DNA of 64,000 nucleotides from Lepiota brunneoincarnata (Eukaryota; Basidiomycota; Agaricomycetes; Agaricales; Agaricaceae): NCBI GenBank assembly GCA_023014365.1, contig JAEBUN010000008.1, positions 1,569,729 to 1,633,728 of the forward strand, read 5' to 3'. Shown piece by piece: positions 27,155 to 40,100 of this stretch (position 1 is its first letter; each line of letters starts with the position of its first letter). The notes under the pieces were generated by a model. It saw only the letters and a program-made list of their open reading frames with translations, ran no database searches and was not told where the DNA came from. The position numbers and the translations under genes were made by a program.

Positions 27155-28620
27155 TTTTAATGAGTTTAAGGGTTATAGGCAAGATAAATATCGAGTGGCA
27201 GAGGTGAGTCGATCAAACTAGTCCGAACTGAGAGAAAAAGAGCGGGTGGACTTGCCTTCTTATACTCGGAACGCATCAGTAGGACTCTAAGTAAGGTCCT
27301 GATTTAGGACAAGGAATTGTTGAAGCCTTCAGGCTGTAGGCCCGTCGAATATCCCCTTCACAAACAATGTTCCAAATGTGGCAATGTTCCTCAACGGGCG
27401 TCACATGGCAGTTGCCTTTCTCGGAAAAAGGAGGTCCCGAAGCGCGTCGGAGAAGAAACCAAACTAGATCGTTACTTTGACGACTCTCTTGTAGAACAAA
27501 TGGACAGCAGCATTACCGCTACCACGCTGTGAGCTACCAAGGGAACGACTGTCCTGATAAGCGATATGAGCCTTTTTTTTCCAAGAGATGCAGTCCTGAG
27601 CAACCGCAAAATTGCTGTAGAGTGGACTCGGGACCGTAGTGTCTCGGTCGTTTGAATTCATCTAGTTCGATACAGTTGCGGTTAAGAAGACTCAGCCAAT
27701 GCGAGGATGTAACTCGAGTGAAAGTTCTGGCTGGAGTTGAGTAAGCAAGAAGAGGATAAGCTGCGGAGAAACAACGGGCGAAGCGGAGCTTCAAGTTTTT
27801 TTTCTGTGTGAAAAGGTATCCAGATCGACCTGAAGTGAGTCCGTTTCGGAACGAGCAGCTGTTCCGGAGCACTGAATAGCTGGACATCACAAACACAGCC
27901 GGAGTATCAAAAGGTGTAGAGGTTTCCATCGTGACATGAAGAGCGTCGACTAGCCAAGTGCACGACAAGCGTAGGGTCCCTGAGTGGTGCTGTTGGCGCG
28001 GTGTGTTGTGCTGCTTTGTAGTACTAAGCTGTCGTGTTCTGACATTTCGATTCAAAGGGAGGATTAAGGCATATAATTATCATGAGTTCGTGGCGTGGGC
28101 ATCTTTGTAGGGATGAAAGGTGAACAACTCGGATGTGTGGATACTGTCTGTCAATTTTGAGTGCTATAACTTATGGTCACTCAGCTAGCTTGACTCCTGT
28201 CGGATGGATCACAGTGTTGTCAACAACGACCCAACCTCTACGACCATCCTTGAACGTTCAATTTCCGCTAACCCTCATACAGAGCTGGACCTGTTCTTGG
28301 AGATTTGCTTGGCACACTGTAAAGAGATGACTGCAGTATCATGGACGAAACCGCCACATCAAAAATGTAGTGAAGATTGAGAGATACCGATAAGCCTGAG
28401 ACTGAGGTGATACCTCAGGAAGTTCCCTTCACCAATGAACTACGAATCTTCGTGGATGCACACCAACTGGCATGATTTGAACACGTAAAATTTCACATAA
28501 AAATTCCCTATTCATAACACTACATCTTATTGATTTCCTCAACTCAACGCCTAGGGACCTAGGATAGAAGTCGATTCAAATATCAGGGGGCGATTCTTCC
28601 GGGTTTGAACACTCACGATA
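27155..28620. other. Region without a supportable gene
   Basis: A minus-strand open frame of 173 codons (27534-28055) is the longest. It has no recognisable domain, no obvious introns and no homologous neighbour, so I leave it uncalled. The rest is short frames only. Confidence 0.4.
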
Positions 28621-28870
28621 CTACTCGGAGCTTGAATCACGCCTACTAAAATAATAACACCCAGTGCAGACCTTGTCTATACGTACAGGTTTAGCTCAAC
28701 AGCAATGGTCTTTAGTGCGGGAGACACCTACTCTCGTCGCAAGTACCACCAAGATAGCCTGCGGCCACGCAGTTTGAGTCGCAGGGGTCGCCGCAAATAA
28801 AGAGTTCCCGCGCGATGACTCGGGTAAAGAGGAGCGTAAACAGAGCAAAATGAATTTGACCCAGCTTCAT
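28621..28870 (-). CDS. Small secreted cysteine-rich peptide, defensin-like (copy 1)
   Basis: Exon 1 (28870-28732) and exon 2 (28676-28621) join in frame across a 55-nt intron (GTAGGT donor, TATAG acceptor). The N-terminus is a signal peptide beginning M-K-L-G-Q. The mature part has six cysteines: C, then C-x3-C, then G-Y-x-G-G-x-C, then C-x2-C followed by two Tyr. The C-x3-C and G-G-x-C pair is the core of cysteine-stabilised alpha-beta defensins, and the G-Y-x-G-G-x-C spacing is close to that of plectasin-type fungal defensins; the last pair is C-x2-C instead of C-x-C. Secretion and an antimicrobial or signalling role are inferred. The same exon junction and cysteine order occur in the copy at 30827-31088. 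Confidence 0.6.
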
Positions 28871-30826
28871 GTCGACTGAAGTCTCTGGTTGTGGTAGCAA
28901 GGATGGGTGCGAACTTTGTGCTCTTTATATTTGGACTGGGCTCCGTGAACGGTTGAAGGCAAACCATCGATTGTGCCCACCTATAATTTTGGACTAAAAA
29001 TGGGACTAATGCGTCATATTCTATCGTGGACACGAGTAGAAGCTGAAAGACCTAAACCCATATAGAGACCGGCGAAAAACCTCGCCGGATCACAGACGAC
29101 GCCTTCCTTATTCTACACGGGATGGGTATTATTAGTAGAGAGGACCTATTTGCATTCCCTCTACTCGCATGAGCTGTGCCACCGCTGCGCGTGCTTAATA
29201 TTGTGGTACTAGAACCCATGCTCGCCATTCGTCCCCTCCTGCCAGCAGCGGACGGGTCATGCGTGAGCCATTCAGAATTGTACGGTCAATACTGGCTAAT
29301 CCCCTCGGGAGGCCGCGATGGTAATCATCTGCCTCGTACCCGATTTGATGTTCTATGGGGCGCACTTAGCGTATGTAGAGCTGATATCGTGCATGGAAGC
29401 ATCGGCAGAGAAATATTTCCGACTAAGACTAAGTATGTTGGAAACAGGGTCGACGGTGTACGGGCGAAATGACAACCTATCTGCAGTCACGAGACCCAGG
29501 CCAATTTGACTAACTATGCGGATAATGCTGCTAATGAGAAGCGCCAGAGGAGAGTCCGGGGCAGGTTGAGCTCCGGTGACTATAGATGGGATGGTACAAG
29601 ATGCCGTCTCACCGACAGTTCCTTGATTTTGATTTTGCAAGGCCAAAAGTGGATAGTTTGCTGTAACCCTGTTTCTGGGGGGTATCAGTATCCGTTAATG
29701 CAGGTCACTCTTTTTGCGGCACCATGGTCCTTGTCTTATCGCTTAATTGTTGACCGGTCACATTTTGCTTTCGCCGCCAGTTCGATCCTTTCTCTTGGTA
29801 CACTGTTTCACTCGCGTTTACTCCCTTGAGCGGTGCAAAGGAGCCTTTGCGCATACGGAATCACCATTGTGATAACGTCCCTTCCATTGCATTCCAAACC
29901 GTTGAAAACGGGCGGCGTCTTTATATCGACGGGTGTTCTCGACTTGTGGCAGTATATTATACTTCATGCGGTAATGTGCTTAGATTTACATGTGTGGATT
30001 GTGAAGCCGAATTCCGAGTCGGGTCCAATCTCCGGACTTACTGTAGAGGTCGGATCACAAACTTGGATTAGGGCTTAGAATTAAGATCGGTGGACTTCTT
30101 ATGGACACGCCTACGAGCCGTTAGGGAATCCAATAGCATCTTAGAGGGAAATAGTATTTTATCAACAGATTATCTTTCCATGCCCCGGAGTGTGCTGGCC
30201 ACGAGCTCCAAATCATGGGAACAACGGGTTGCGGTCGGTAATAAAAAACACTTTGCAAAGCCATCGTGGAATGATGATGTCTCAAATACTATACGGATGT
30301 CTCCTGCGCCTTTACCATAGATGGAGGACGGTGCGACGTGCACGAGACTGACGGATTCCTTTTCCCGCGATCAGCTTAAGGAGTAGCAGATAGTTTCGTG
30401 GCAGTGAATAGATTACAGCATTCAAATACCTTAGAAACGTGCAGCCTTGGAAACACAGAATGAAAGATGAGTCCACCGGGTATCCCTACCCTGTAGTCAG
30501 CCTATGCTCGATCGTCCGTTATTCTCGAGCTGGTCCTAGCACCAGAACATCAAGCCGAGTTCCTTTGGGCCGCAGCTCCAATCTCGTGGATCCTCTCGAA
30601 TGAGAAGCCGGACTGTAGTGGTAGTATGGATAATGCGCGCAGGCCACAAGACTCTGAGTGATAGGGGCTTATTGTTACATTTGGAAGGCTTTGGTGAGTA
30701 AGTGGTATTTCTGGAGGTTCCATCCTAATGAAATACAATTTATTTCGAATGCGATCTCATACAAAAATCACTGCTCATACATCTTTCTGATTTCATTGGG
30801 TGCACATAATACGTCCGGATCCCCGC
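28871..30826. other. Spacer within a duplicated block
   Basis: The 28.6-29.7 kb stretch resembles 30.8-31.9 kb. Beyond the peptide genes, similar words recur at about 29335-29410 and 31540-31620 (GGGCGCACTT ... GCATGGAAGCA). A minus-strand frame at 29353-29646 has hydrophobic patches and a distantly similar, broken counterpart near 31.6 kb, so an old gene may have been part of the duplication. I could not identify it. Nothing firm is seen from 29.8 to 30.8 kb. Confidence 0.35.
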
Positions 30827-31088
30827 TTACAGTAGCACCCCACCATGACCATCATCAGGAATATAGTAACACCCAGTACAGATACCACCTATAGGTGTGG
30901 GCTCAATTCAGCAATGGAGACGAACGTTCACAGAGTACTTACTGTCACAAGTACCACCGGTATAACCTGCAGATATGCAATCTGCATCACAAGGGTCACC
31001 TGCAGGTATTAACAGTCTGAGCCCGTACGGCGACGACTGTGGTGAAGATGAGCGCAAGCAAAGTAAGGGGGGTTTGACCAAGTTTCAT
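30827..31088 (-). pseudogene. Defensin-like peptide gene (copy 2), one-base frame break
   Basis: Signal peptide M-K-L-G-Q starts at 31088. After the signal peptide the frame closes with TGA, but the next frame continues G-D-P-C then C-x3-C, G-Y-x-G-G-x-C up to a GTAAGT donor, and exon 2 (from about 30883 down to 30827) gives C-x2-C-Y-Y in the matching phase. Compared with copy 1 there is one extra base just before the G-D-P-C block. As written the gene cannot make the cysteine-rich part, so it is a pseudogene unless the base is an assembly error. Exon 2 ends in a Gly/His-rich tail unlike copy 1. Confidence 0.5.
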
Positions 31089-33142
31089 GTCGACTGAAGT
31101 CTCGGGTGATGATCGTAGTGATGAAAGGGACTTGATCCTCTTTATATATCTCTCCGGAATCTGGACAGTCACAAGTAAACCCTTGTTATGAGCTAGCCTG
31201 TGTTGGGCCAATGCTGTCACATTCCGTCGTCGGTGCGAATGGAAGCTGGTGTTGGACAGCACTTTTGCACAAGGAACAGGCTCACACCATATTTGCCTAG
31301 TGAAGCGCCTTTTCGGATCCCAAACAACCCCGTCCCTGTCCTACGCGATATGGCTACCGGCAACAGAGAGGACATACTTGTGGACTTGATCGTTCATGCA
31401 CAAGTTACTGCATGCGCTCAATGCCGCAGGCACTAAAATTCATTTCGCTCTTCACCAGTTCTGCGGCCACTCGGTCATTGAACATTGTACCGTCGAATTA
31501 CGGGCCAAACTCCCGCTCATGACTACAGTGATAAAATCTGTCCGGGGTCGGATTTGATATCATATCGGGCGCACTTGTGGCACTTAGTGCATGTAGGGGG
31601 TGATACTGCGCATGGAAGCAATCGCAAGGAGCTATTCTGATTTGTGACTAAAGACAGGGCCAACAGTGGACAAGCGGTACGATTACATACCTGCAGCCAC
31701 CGCACTCAGCTCAACTCGACTAGCTAGGTGTGCTGATGCTGGTTAGTGAAAAGTGTCTGAGAAGAGATCGGAGCAGATTAGACTCCGACGACCATAAGTG
31801 ATCACGGGTACGGTGCTACAGCAACCTCGGTGGCTCCCTGGCTTTGCAGCAACACCGGAGGAATAGGGTGTCCCGCGTCGACTACATCCTTATTTTCGAG
31901 TGGGTCCCGTCGTTACTCCTCGATTGTTGGCCATTTGCATTTCATTGTCCCAGCCCGCGCTCATTTTCTTTTCCTCCTGGAGCGTAGTTTCGCATGCGTC
32001 TACTCTTAGCGCAAAGTAGCAGCTGACAAAACCATCACTGAGAAAGATGCTCTCGCACCCTAAGACGTCTGATGTAAGAATAACAATGCTATGCACATAG
32101 GTAAGACATAGGTCTTGTGTCTATAAGTAAGGATGCTCACCTCAGTCAGTCGTTGTACGCATGAGCACTGAGGAAAGCCTAGCTACGTGTCCATATTCTA
32201 TGTAGCCTAAACTCTGCTGAATTGTAATAGGACGACCGTCCGTTGGCTTGGGAGACCCCGACGCCTGATTTGTGGCATTGCATCACTTAGAATTGTATAT
32301 ATTGAGTGTGTACATACAAATAAAGTTCTAAGTTAAGCAGGTCCAGGCTTACTGTAGGGATTCAAGCTTTGGATCGGGGCTTGCAGTCAAGATGGGTCGG
32401 TGCGCTAAGGAGAAGTCTGTTAAGAAAAGCGGGAGAGAGAAGCATTCAGTAGAAGGTTTCCCCACTCACCTCATTTCTCACCATCAGAACAAAGAGCACA
32501 CGGTAGGAAACGCTACTGAATCATTATCTGTGTTGTACTGTAGTGTCCAGCCTACACCATCTCTCCGCACCTGACCCACCACGGCAAACCAACTTTGGCT
32601 TTAGCTTTTCCTGGATTCTGTGAGCGCCAAATGGTGTCGGGTATCCCATGTTACGCATTACCCTACCTAAGCCAAGGCCAAACGCGGGACGCAAACCCCT
32701 GGATTGGTTGGGCACTCAGGAAAACGACAGTGTTGGCGCATTGAGGTGATTTTCGATACTGTTGTCTTTAGCCGGGAGCCCCGCACAGAAAAAAGAAGGG
32801 CTCGCCTCTAATAAATGGCCGTACGGTGCTTTTCATAGGCATATCTCCTCGTTCCTTTTTTCAGGCAACTGCGATTGGTCAGCTATCTTCTGCCGTAAGT
32901 GCGGGAAGTAACACGTGCGCATGAAGGGTGTTAACAAAGAAATGAACATATGCCCGCTTAGATTCTTGTGAGAACAGCATCAGATAAGTTAACTGACTAA
33001 CGCCATGCTTCAGTGCCCCGGACCGTTTTATATCGATCACGGCTAGGCCCCGTGGTCCCCTCTATCGTCTTCCTCATCTACTCATCGAGCACATCCCGGA
33101 CCTTGTTGCCTCTGGATTGCCCGCGGTATCTTACGTCCCATA
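31089..33142. other. Region without a supportable gene
   Basis: It contains the right-hand half of the duplicated block (to about 31.9 kb) and then sequence with only short frames. A stretch near 32.0 kb has open frames on the minus strand with no recognised motif. The final 150 bp lie upstream of the P450 gene. Confidence 0.35.
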
Positions 33143-35434
33143 ATGTTTGTGCTCGCGAGTATCGACTTCAGCCACCTTTCGCTCGATGCTATAAGGTACC
33201 TCAAATTCAACCCAACAAGGACAATGACCTCTGCCCTCTTCATATTCGTTGCCATTCGTATCTACCAAAGCCGCCGACGTCCTAGAACGCCCCGGCTCCA
33301 AGGACCACGCAGCCAGAAATCCTTTTTCGGCCTCATAAGGAAGTCCTCGCCTTCATCGGACTTCGGTCTCAGCTACCAGGATTTGGAGCGAAAGTACGGG
33401 CCTGTCTACGAGACACCGGGAAGTATGGGCTCCCGACACATCATGTTGAGCGATCCAAAGGCCATCACCCATTTCCTCTCTAAGGATACCACAACGTATC
33501 GCATGCCTGCGTTGCAAAGGACCGTGTCCCAAAGATTGGTGAGCGTTTGTCACCCAACATTTTCCTAGGGGCTTTGGTCATAATTCCCTCCAGTTTGGTG
33601 ACAATCTAGCAGCTGTCGAAGGGGAGGACCACAGGAGGTCAGTCGCTTTCTTCTACTCCGTATTCTTAAAGTATGATTAACATCGCATGCACGCTCAGAC
33701 AGCGGAAAGCCTTGTCTTCTGCTTTCTCGATCTCAGCAATTCGCAATCTCACTCCCGTGTTCTTAGACACAGCCTACAAGGTGAGAGGGCTTTCGACCCG
33801 AGGATGTTCAGTCAGTTTATCTTCGTCACAGCTTAAAGCTGCATGGGATTCAGCTTTTCAGTCGCCAAATGGCTCCACGGATGCTGTAATAATCGAAGTT
33901 CAGCAGTGGTAAGTCTTCCCATCTATTCCTTTCTACCGACATTCTTTTTTCAACCCTCGCTCGTCCCTTGATTTAGGATGAATTACGTCTCGTACGTTCT
34001 GTAGCCTTCGTATGATCCCGGCTTTCTTATACTCAGTTTCTCTCCAGATTGGATAGCCTTGGCAATGCTGGGTTCTCACATGACTTTGGCACGCTGAGGG
34101 GAAAACACCCGATACTATGGCCGCCCTTGATTTTTTCAGCACAGTCAAACCTTCCCTTCCCATGATTCTTTCTTTGCTTGTTGGATTATTCGTCCCAAAC
34201 TTCTTCACCAAGTTGTTAGGCCAGAGACCGGATACGTGGGTGGGAGTAGCCACGAGTTTGAAGGTACTTGCAATCGACCTATTGAATGAGGCACGTAAGG
34301 GTACTGAAGATCACAATGCCGACCGATCGATTCTTGGAGTAATGAGTACGTTCCTTTTTAAGCTTTTCAGGGTGTGACCTCCATGCTGATATTAGCTTGG
34401 ACATATAGTTAGGTCGGAAAGTGCAAGTTCCAGGATACATATGTCAACAGACGAGATCATTGCTCAGGTACGTAGCTCTCGTTTGAAACGGCTCAGGTGT
34501 CTGACGAATGCACTGCGTAGATTGTATGTGAATATACCGCTCCCCCTGTATTCGCCACTCTTTGACTTTTATGAAGAATATCTTCTTATCGGCAGGATAC
34601 GAAACTACGGCAAGTAAGTTCCAGTCGTTGTTTTTTCTTTCTTTTGAGGAGCTAAACACCATCGACATCAGTACTTACAGCCACTTTAACGGTAAATTCG
34701 TTCCCGTGTTCTCGGGTGTTCAACCACTAAAGCTCTCCTCAGTGGGCTCTCATTGAACTAGCCCGCTGCCCAGAGATCCAAGAAACCCTGCGTGCTGAGC
34801 TTCGAGACTCCATCGCAGCCGGACAAGACCCAACATATGACCAGCTGATGAATAATCTGCCGTACCTCGACGCATTCATGTGTGAGCTATTGAGGGTTCA
34901 TCCCGCAGCGCAGCAAGTATTGCGTGTGGTCTGTCCATTTCTTCCCTCCTTTCATTCCTCTGATTTATATGATTTGACCAGGCAAATGAAGAGGATACGA
35001 TCCCACTGACTGACCCCATACGGACCGCGTCCGGGGCGATGATTGATGGTTTGTTTGTGACGAAGGGCACTGTAATTCGTATCTCTTTTGCAGGCGTGAA
35101 TGTTTCAGAGGCATTATGGGGGCCGGATGCTGAGACATTCGACCCAGACCGATGGCTGATCCGGGAGAATGAAAAGAAAGGAAGGAAGGAGGAAGTGAAA
35201 GGCTATCGACACCTTTTGACTTTTGCCTATGGACCGAGGATGTGTCCGGCGAGAGAGTTTGCGATAACGGAGATAAAGGTGAGGAAGTTTTCTGTCCAGT
35301 CTCGGATCTTGGTTTGACCGCAAGTGCTCTCTGAACATGTATAGGCTGTGCTTTCAGTCCTAGTTCGCAGCTTTATCTTCGAGTTTCCTGATGGACCATC
35401 GACAAAGCTGAGCAGCTATTTTTTGCGACCCTAA
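33143..35434 (+). CDS. Cytochrome P450, copy 1
   Basis: This is a class II (microsomal) P450 haem mono-oxygenase. The N-terminus has a hydrophobic anchor followed by a basic R-R-R-P-R-T-P hinge. About ten exons follow with short introns. Motifs seen: K-Y-G-P-V-Y (about 33393), the I-helix A-G-Y-E-T-T (about 34595), E-L-L-R (about 34885, the E-x-x-R pair), F-D-P-D-R-W (about 35138) and the haem loop F-A-Y-G-P-R-M-C (about 35220-35245) with its cysteine ligand. The last exon closes at 35432-35434. A frame one base on would continue with the sequence that ends copy 2, so an extra T after CCC may have removed about 18 residues, beyond the haem loop. It shares most of its sequence and intron positions with the P450 at 40961. 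With AMA1 nearby, hydroxylation of amatoxin intermediates is possible but unproven. Confidence 0.85.
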
Positions 35435-35761
35435 GGTGGCCGATGAGGAAGGTCCGAGGGTGCCTATTCTTGTGCGGAGAGCAATATAGGATACTTTGGA
35501 AATGCCATGCCAGGTCTCCGTTTTAGACTCAGTGCGTGAATATCTGGTCCTGACTTATCGTGCTAAAGTGTGTAAATATATAAAACATGTCAGACGAGTC
35601 TTTTGCAAGCAAAAAAAAATAGACATATTTGTCGCACACAATTCCACACCGCAGGTTCTGCTTCGGTTTCTGATATAGTTTGTTAATGGTCTGCCCCTCT
35701 ATTTCTCACAAAGCCCCATGTTATATATATATTCATTGTCTTCCGAAGACCCTACATCATA

Positions 35762-36060
35762 TCATTTCTCCACCACATCTTCGGCTGCCTCTCTTCTGTG
35801 TGGGGCTCTGAGAGAGGTAAGGGGGAATGGTGTGCCTTCTATTTGCCGAGGCTGGCATATCACGCCTTCCCATCGACGAACCGAAGCATACAGGATAGGA
35901 CCAAGCGAGCATTCGTCACAGGCGATGGAAAAGTCGCCATCGTTGTCGAAACCGCAGATACGGCAGATGGCGATGACGTTGGTATCGTCGTCATTCGCGT
36001 ATCCAAATAAACAAGACCATACCGTTCTAACCATTGCTTAAATTCCTGTTTTCCCATCAT
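35762..36060 (-). pseudogene. PHD-finger fragment, Set3-like
   Basis: The minus strand encodes C-R-I-C-G-F-D-N-D-G-D-F-S-I-A-C-D-E-C over about 35970-35910, close to the first half of the PHD finger in fungal Set3-type histone-binding proteins. The expected W-C-H and later zinc ligands are missing in any frame nearby. A start just upstream at about 36060 is in a different frame. I read it as a short remnant lying against the start of the dehydrogenase gene. Confidence 0.4.
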
Positions 36061-36078
36061 TCCATTGCATCATTCCTA

Positions 36079-37155
36079 ATGTCGCTGAGGAACATCCCCC
36101 CTGTGCGTTACACCCTTCAAAATGTCCTCATCTCCCTCGGCACGGTCGTCTCCTCGGTGTGTTCTCTCGTAGTCACAGCTGGCGTCTTCCTCCCACTCTC
36201 AATTGCCCGAACGTTTGTCCCTGCCAAATCCCCACAGGGCCCACAACCCCGCCGTGTCATCCTGGTCGTCGGGGCCTCGAGCGGTATAGGTCTCGAAGTC
36301 ACAAAGCTCTATGCTGCTCTACCAGACACCTCTATTATCGCCGCTTCCTCCAATCCGGACAAACTACGCCAGGCTATTAACTCTCTTGGTCCCACCCCTG
36401 CTACAATCGAAACATATCGTTTGGATCTCAAGAGGAGCTCGAATGAGATTGCCGGGGCTGTCAAGAAACTTGATAAGATGTATGGACCCATTACGCACTT
36501 GTATGCTGTCAGCGGTATCTCCAATCACCTGGACTCTGCGAAACCTTGGGGCCTCGAGGTCACAAACGATATGATCAGCGTCAATATCACTGGCACAATC
36601 ACTACCGTCCTCACTCTCTACGAACTCATGAGGGAACGCAACTTGGGCAAAATCGTACGTCCTCTCACCGTCATGACCATGTGTGCATATAGCTTCGTTA
36701 TAGTGCATCGTCGGTTCAGTCGCAGGCTATTCCTCACCCGCCAACATGATCTCCTACGCCTCCACAAAGGCTTTCATTAACACCTTCGCCACTTCTCTCC
36801 GCGCCATCGCCTCTCATGAACAAAACGGAATCAATGTCGTATGCGTCGCTCCTGGATTCATCAAGACTCGAATGACAGATAAAATGCGTTCTCAGGGGAG
36901 TACTATGCCTGGATTCGAGTTTGCCAATGTAGAAGGGATGGCGAAGGCTATGGTTGAGGGCGTCGAGCAAGATGGTGTTGGACTGGTTTCGTATCCGTTG
37001 AGGCATAGTGTGTTGATGTATGCACTTCAAGGTATGATGTATGCTCCTGTTGAGATGCATTGACTAACTCGTGTATAGGTCTTAACCCACTTTGTGACAC
37101 ACTCGGCCGTCTGCTCACTTTCAAGGCCAGAGTCGCCGGAAAAAAGATCACTTAG
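36079..37155 (+). CDS. Short-chain dehydrogenase/reductase
   Basis: This is an NAD(P)-dependent oxidoreductase of the SDR superfamily. Exon 1 (36079 to about 36654) starts with a hydrophobic N-terminal stretch that may be a membrane anchor, then the cofactor loop V-V-G-A-S-S-G-I-G (about 36264). Exon 2 begins C-I-V-G-S-V-A-G, with the catalytic Ser, and continues to the Y-A-S-T-K catalytic Tyr/Lys pair (about 36750) and V-A-P-G-F-I. Exon 3 (after an intron ending near 37078) gives a short basic C-terminus, with the stop at 37153-37155. All joins keep frame. The anchor plus SDR fold resembles lipid- or steroid-type reductases such as 3-ketosphinganine reductases, but the substrate cannot be decided. 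It lies between the two P450 genes. Confidence 0.85.
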
Positions 37156-37399
37156 ACGTCGCGCTAGACTCTATCACTACATGTGGCGCTATTTTTCATC
37201 ATTCTTGTACGAAAGCAATATGCCGACTTGCACTGGTAGATGGGCCCAACACCATTTCGCACACGAGGGGAAGGTATCCTTGTCTTACATTTTCAAGTAC
37301 GAAGTTGTATCCAGACTAGATTGTCGCTTGACTTCGCTTTATCCTTCATCGTGGGGTCAACCAACTGAGACTTAGGGGGGGCAGCTATCGACCTCGGAG

Positions 37400-40100
37400 A
37401 TTACCCCGAAGCATATTGGTACATCTAGATACCATATCAGCGAAGCGACACCTTGACATTGTCAAGTGAAATTGAAGGCTGGAATGATGCATGGTTAGGG
37501 TATTTGAAACACGGAATTCTGCAAAGACCCCCCAAGAGTTCCCTGTCAGGATTACCCGGAAGGACGCTTGAGAGTGGTGATGCCTAATGGATCGTAGCGG
37601 AAGGCGCATTCATCATAAGCCCAGAAGGATGTACACAGTGCTAGAATATCTTTTAGACTTAACAGAGGGTAGAAATTCTGATCCGGATTCAACTGGAAAT
37701 GAGTCATTGATCCCAATGAACAAAAAAACAGAGAGTGGGTCGTGTTGACCGTCGAGGAATCGATATAAGGGAAGTATGCCGGCATGATATTTAGCTACGG
37801 TTAACCGACTTGTACTGACAGTAGGCTCACCCTAAATGTATGATACACCTGGTGGAGAGACTGTCTACTACTGACGACAATTGTCGTGGCTTCTAAGGCC
37901 AACCAAGTGGCCAAGGCTCGCCAAATGATGAATAGAACAGTGAATCCGGCCTTGAGGACCGTGAATGACAGTAGAAGGCAGATTATAGTAATAGGGCGGG
38001 AGTAACAAATGAAGGCCAGGGCAAGAAAATCAATGTGCAGAATTGCGATGCCGAAAAGACGAAAGATGGGATATTGTTTGTTGGGTCTGCCCTTGGACGC
38101 ATGGTCTGTTTCGGGGCTAAGGCCGGGCATGTGATAAGTAGTTGAATGCACGGAATCGCTGGGCCGAGTATTACTTTTCTGTATCGGGCTTATATCCCCG
38201 CTAGCGGATCCAGCTGAAGGTCTGGAATTATAGGGCTCTTTTATTTCATATGGCTATAACTCCACCACTGCGTCGAGCTTGAATGGCAGAGATTGTCCCA
38301 AGTGGAGAACGAAGTGGCTGATGACGAAAGACAGGATAATAGTTACGACCAGAGCCGTAGTGGCGAACAGCACAGGTTTACTCGCTACGGGGACTGGCTG
38401 ATCGATCCGACCAGCGCCCTGGATGAATGATTACGATTGGATGATTGAGATTGCTGCGCAGAAAGTAATGTTTTTTTGCACCAGAGCTTGTATATTTGTT
38501 GAGATTATGCTGTATGTCCTGGACTGGGGGTGTTCCGATTACAGGAGAATGAGAGCTAAATCAAGGGAAGAGTTATTGAGGAAGATATTAGCAGTGTCGG
38601 CACAGATGTGAATCCCTTCAGCCATTTCTGCACCCAGCACATTGAATAGACTGAATACCAGGGTGGCACCCGCAGGCACAGCGGGGATGCTGCCTGTACT
38701 CTGTGGGATTCCACTCGGAGACCGGGATGCCGTGACAATATCGATCGTTCCATTAGCCTACGATATAAGGATTTGTCCATCTAGGGCCTGGGCCTATGGG
38801 TCGCAGACAAGGAAAGTAGCGAGTGGACATCAGGAGAATCCACTCTAGGTTATTTTAGGTACCGAGGAAATGAAACCCGGAAGCACTGAAGAGCGTTGGA
38901 AGGGGGTCAAGATTTAAGGATGGTGCCACTGGGCGATGTGCTCTTGAACGAGCTATTCCATCCGTAAGGATAGGTAGCCGGACAGCCCAAAGTCTCCACC
39001 GCTTTCTGATAGAGGCTGGGGTAGAGGATTAGTGCCCACGATTGGGGTCCCCAGCACCGGGGAGAAATGGTACATAAGCGTTATTTCTAAAAGATAGTTT
39101 GTTAATCATCATTGGTCTGCAGTGTCTCAGTAGAACTAACTTCTAATAAATACTTTGTTAAGTGTGGGCGCATCTGAAAGGATACCACTGATATCCGTGC
39201 GCATACCAGGCAGCATTCCAGGACGTTATGTTGAACGAAGGCTCTTCCCATCTGCAACTTATATTATAGCGCCAAAAATTGGAGTGATAAATGGTATCAT
39301 CACCTGGCAGACCGTTGTTACCAGTCGTTGGCCATTCCAACAAGACGTCAACTGGGGCCTTCAACCCAAAATCTAATTTCGGTCTCTGCTCAAGATCAGC
39401 GACTAAGTTTGCTATAGTGAGGATAGGATCCCTGAATTTCGTTACGTTGCGTCGGGGTAGTAAACTTGCGGATGCTGAGCATTTTATATACCAGCTGAGG
39501 AACCATGTTGGCACGAATGGCCCCTGGTCCGAGACCTCCTAGGGCAATCAGTGCCAACGCGGCGATAAATTAAGAGAGATACGATGGGAGATGCTAACAT
39601 CTCTTGTGGCAAAGTGCTTGACCCGGCTGGTCAGGTCAGAGGTGATTGTTGAAACGAGGTCGGTGTGGCCTGGAATTAGAACTTTCGTGGTGTTAAAGCA
39701 GTCGTACCACTCGCCGCTGGGGTTGTGCAGGACGCAGTACCGAGCATTCGGAATCGCGAGTGTATGGTGTGCCATATAACGAACAAGGTGGTGAAACCAT
39801 TTCGCAAATGTGTTTCTGAACTGTCAAATTAAGTTTAGGAGAACGAAGGAACACTGGCGAGTCTTCCCACTTCATAATATAGGAACTGTAGTTACAGAGC
39901 CTTGTGAACATTCTCCAGCTCGAGTCGTAACTGGTGAGTCGGGTCACCCGACCCTTACGGCCACCTCCCTTGAGTTTATTCTGGATGTGGTGGTCGTACC
40001 ACGACCATCGCGACTCCACGTGGAAGGATGCGCGCTTGTTCGTTTTGCTGTAGTTGTCCGTTGGCTGCCTCTTGTACAGCGCATTGAAAGCCATTAACTC
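37400..40100 (-). pseudogene. Worn multi-exon membrane or surface protein gene
   Basis: The minus strand carries several protein-like blocks in order. Near 40090-39690 there is a Cys/Arg-rich block, and near 39775-39550 one with C-F-N-T-T-K-V-L. At 39514-39158 is a Trp-rich block with F-W-R-Y-N-I-S-C-R-W and F-N-I-T-S-W-N. At 38151-37801 a strongly hydrophobic block (L-A-F-I-C-Y-S-R-P-I-T-I-I-C-L-L-L) reads as two membrane helices. A last block lies near 37785-37552. The blocks sit in different frames and are separated by long gaps with stops, so I cannot build one intact gene. The Trp/N-glycosylation-rich block followed by membrane helices resembles an uncharacterised agaric family. It may be two remnants rather than one. 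Confidence 0.3.

Noticed and set aside
27534..28055. Minus-strand frame of 173 codons
   Set aside because: No domain, no plausible intron structure and no coding-like composition.
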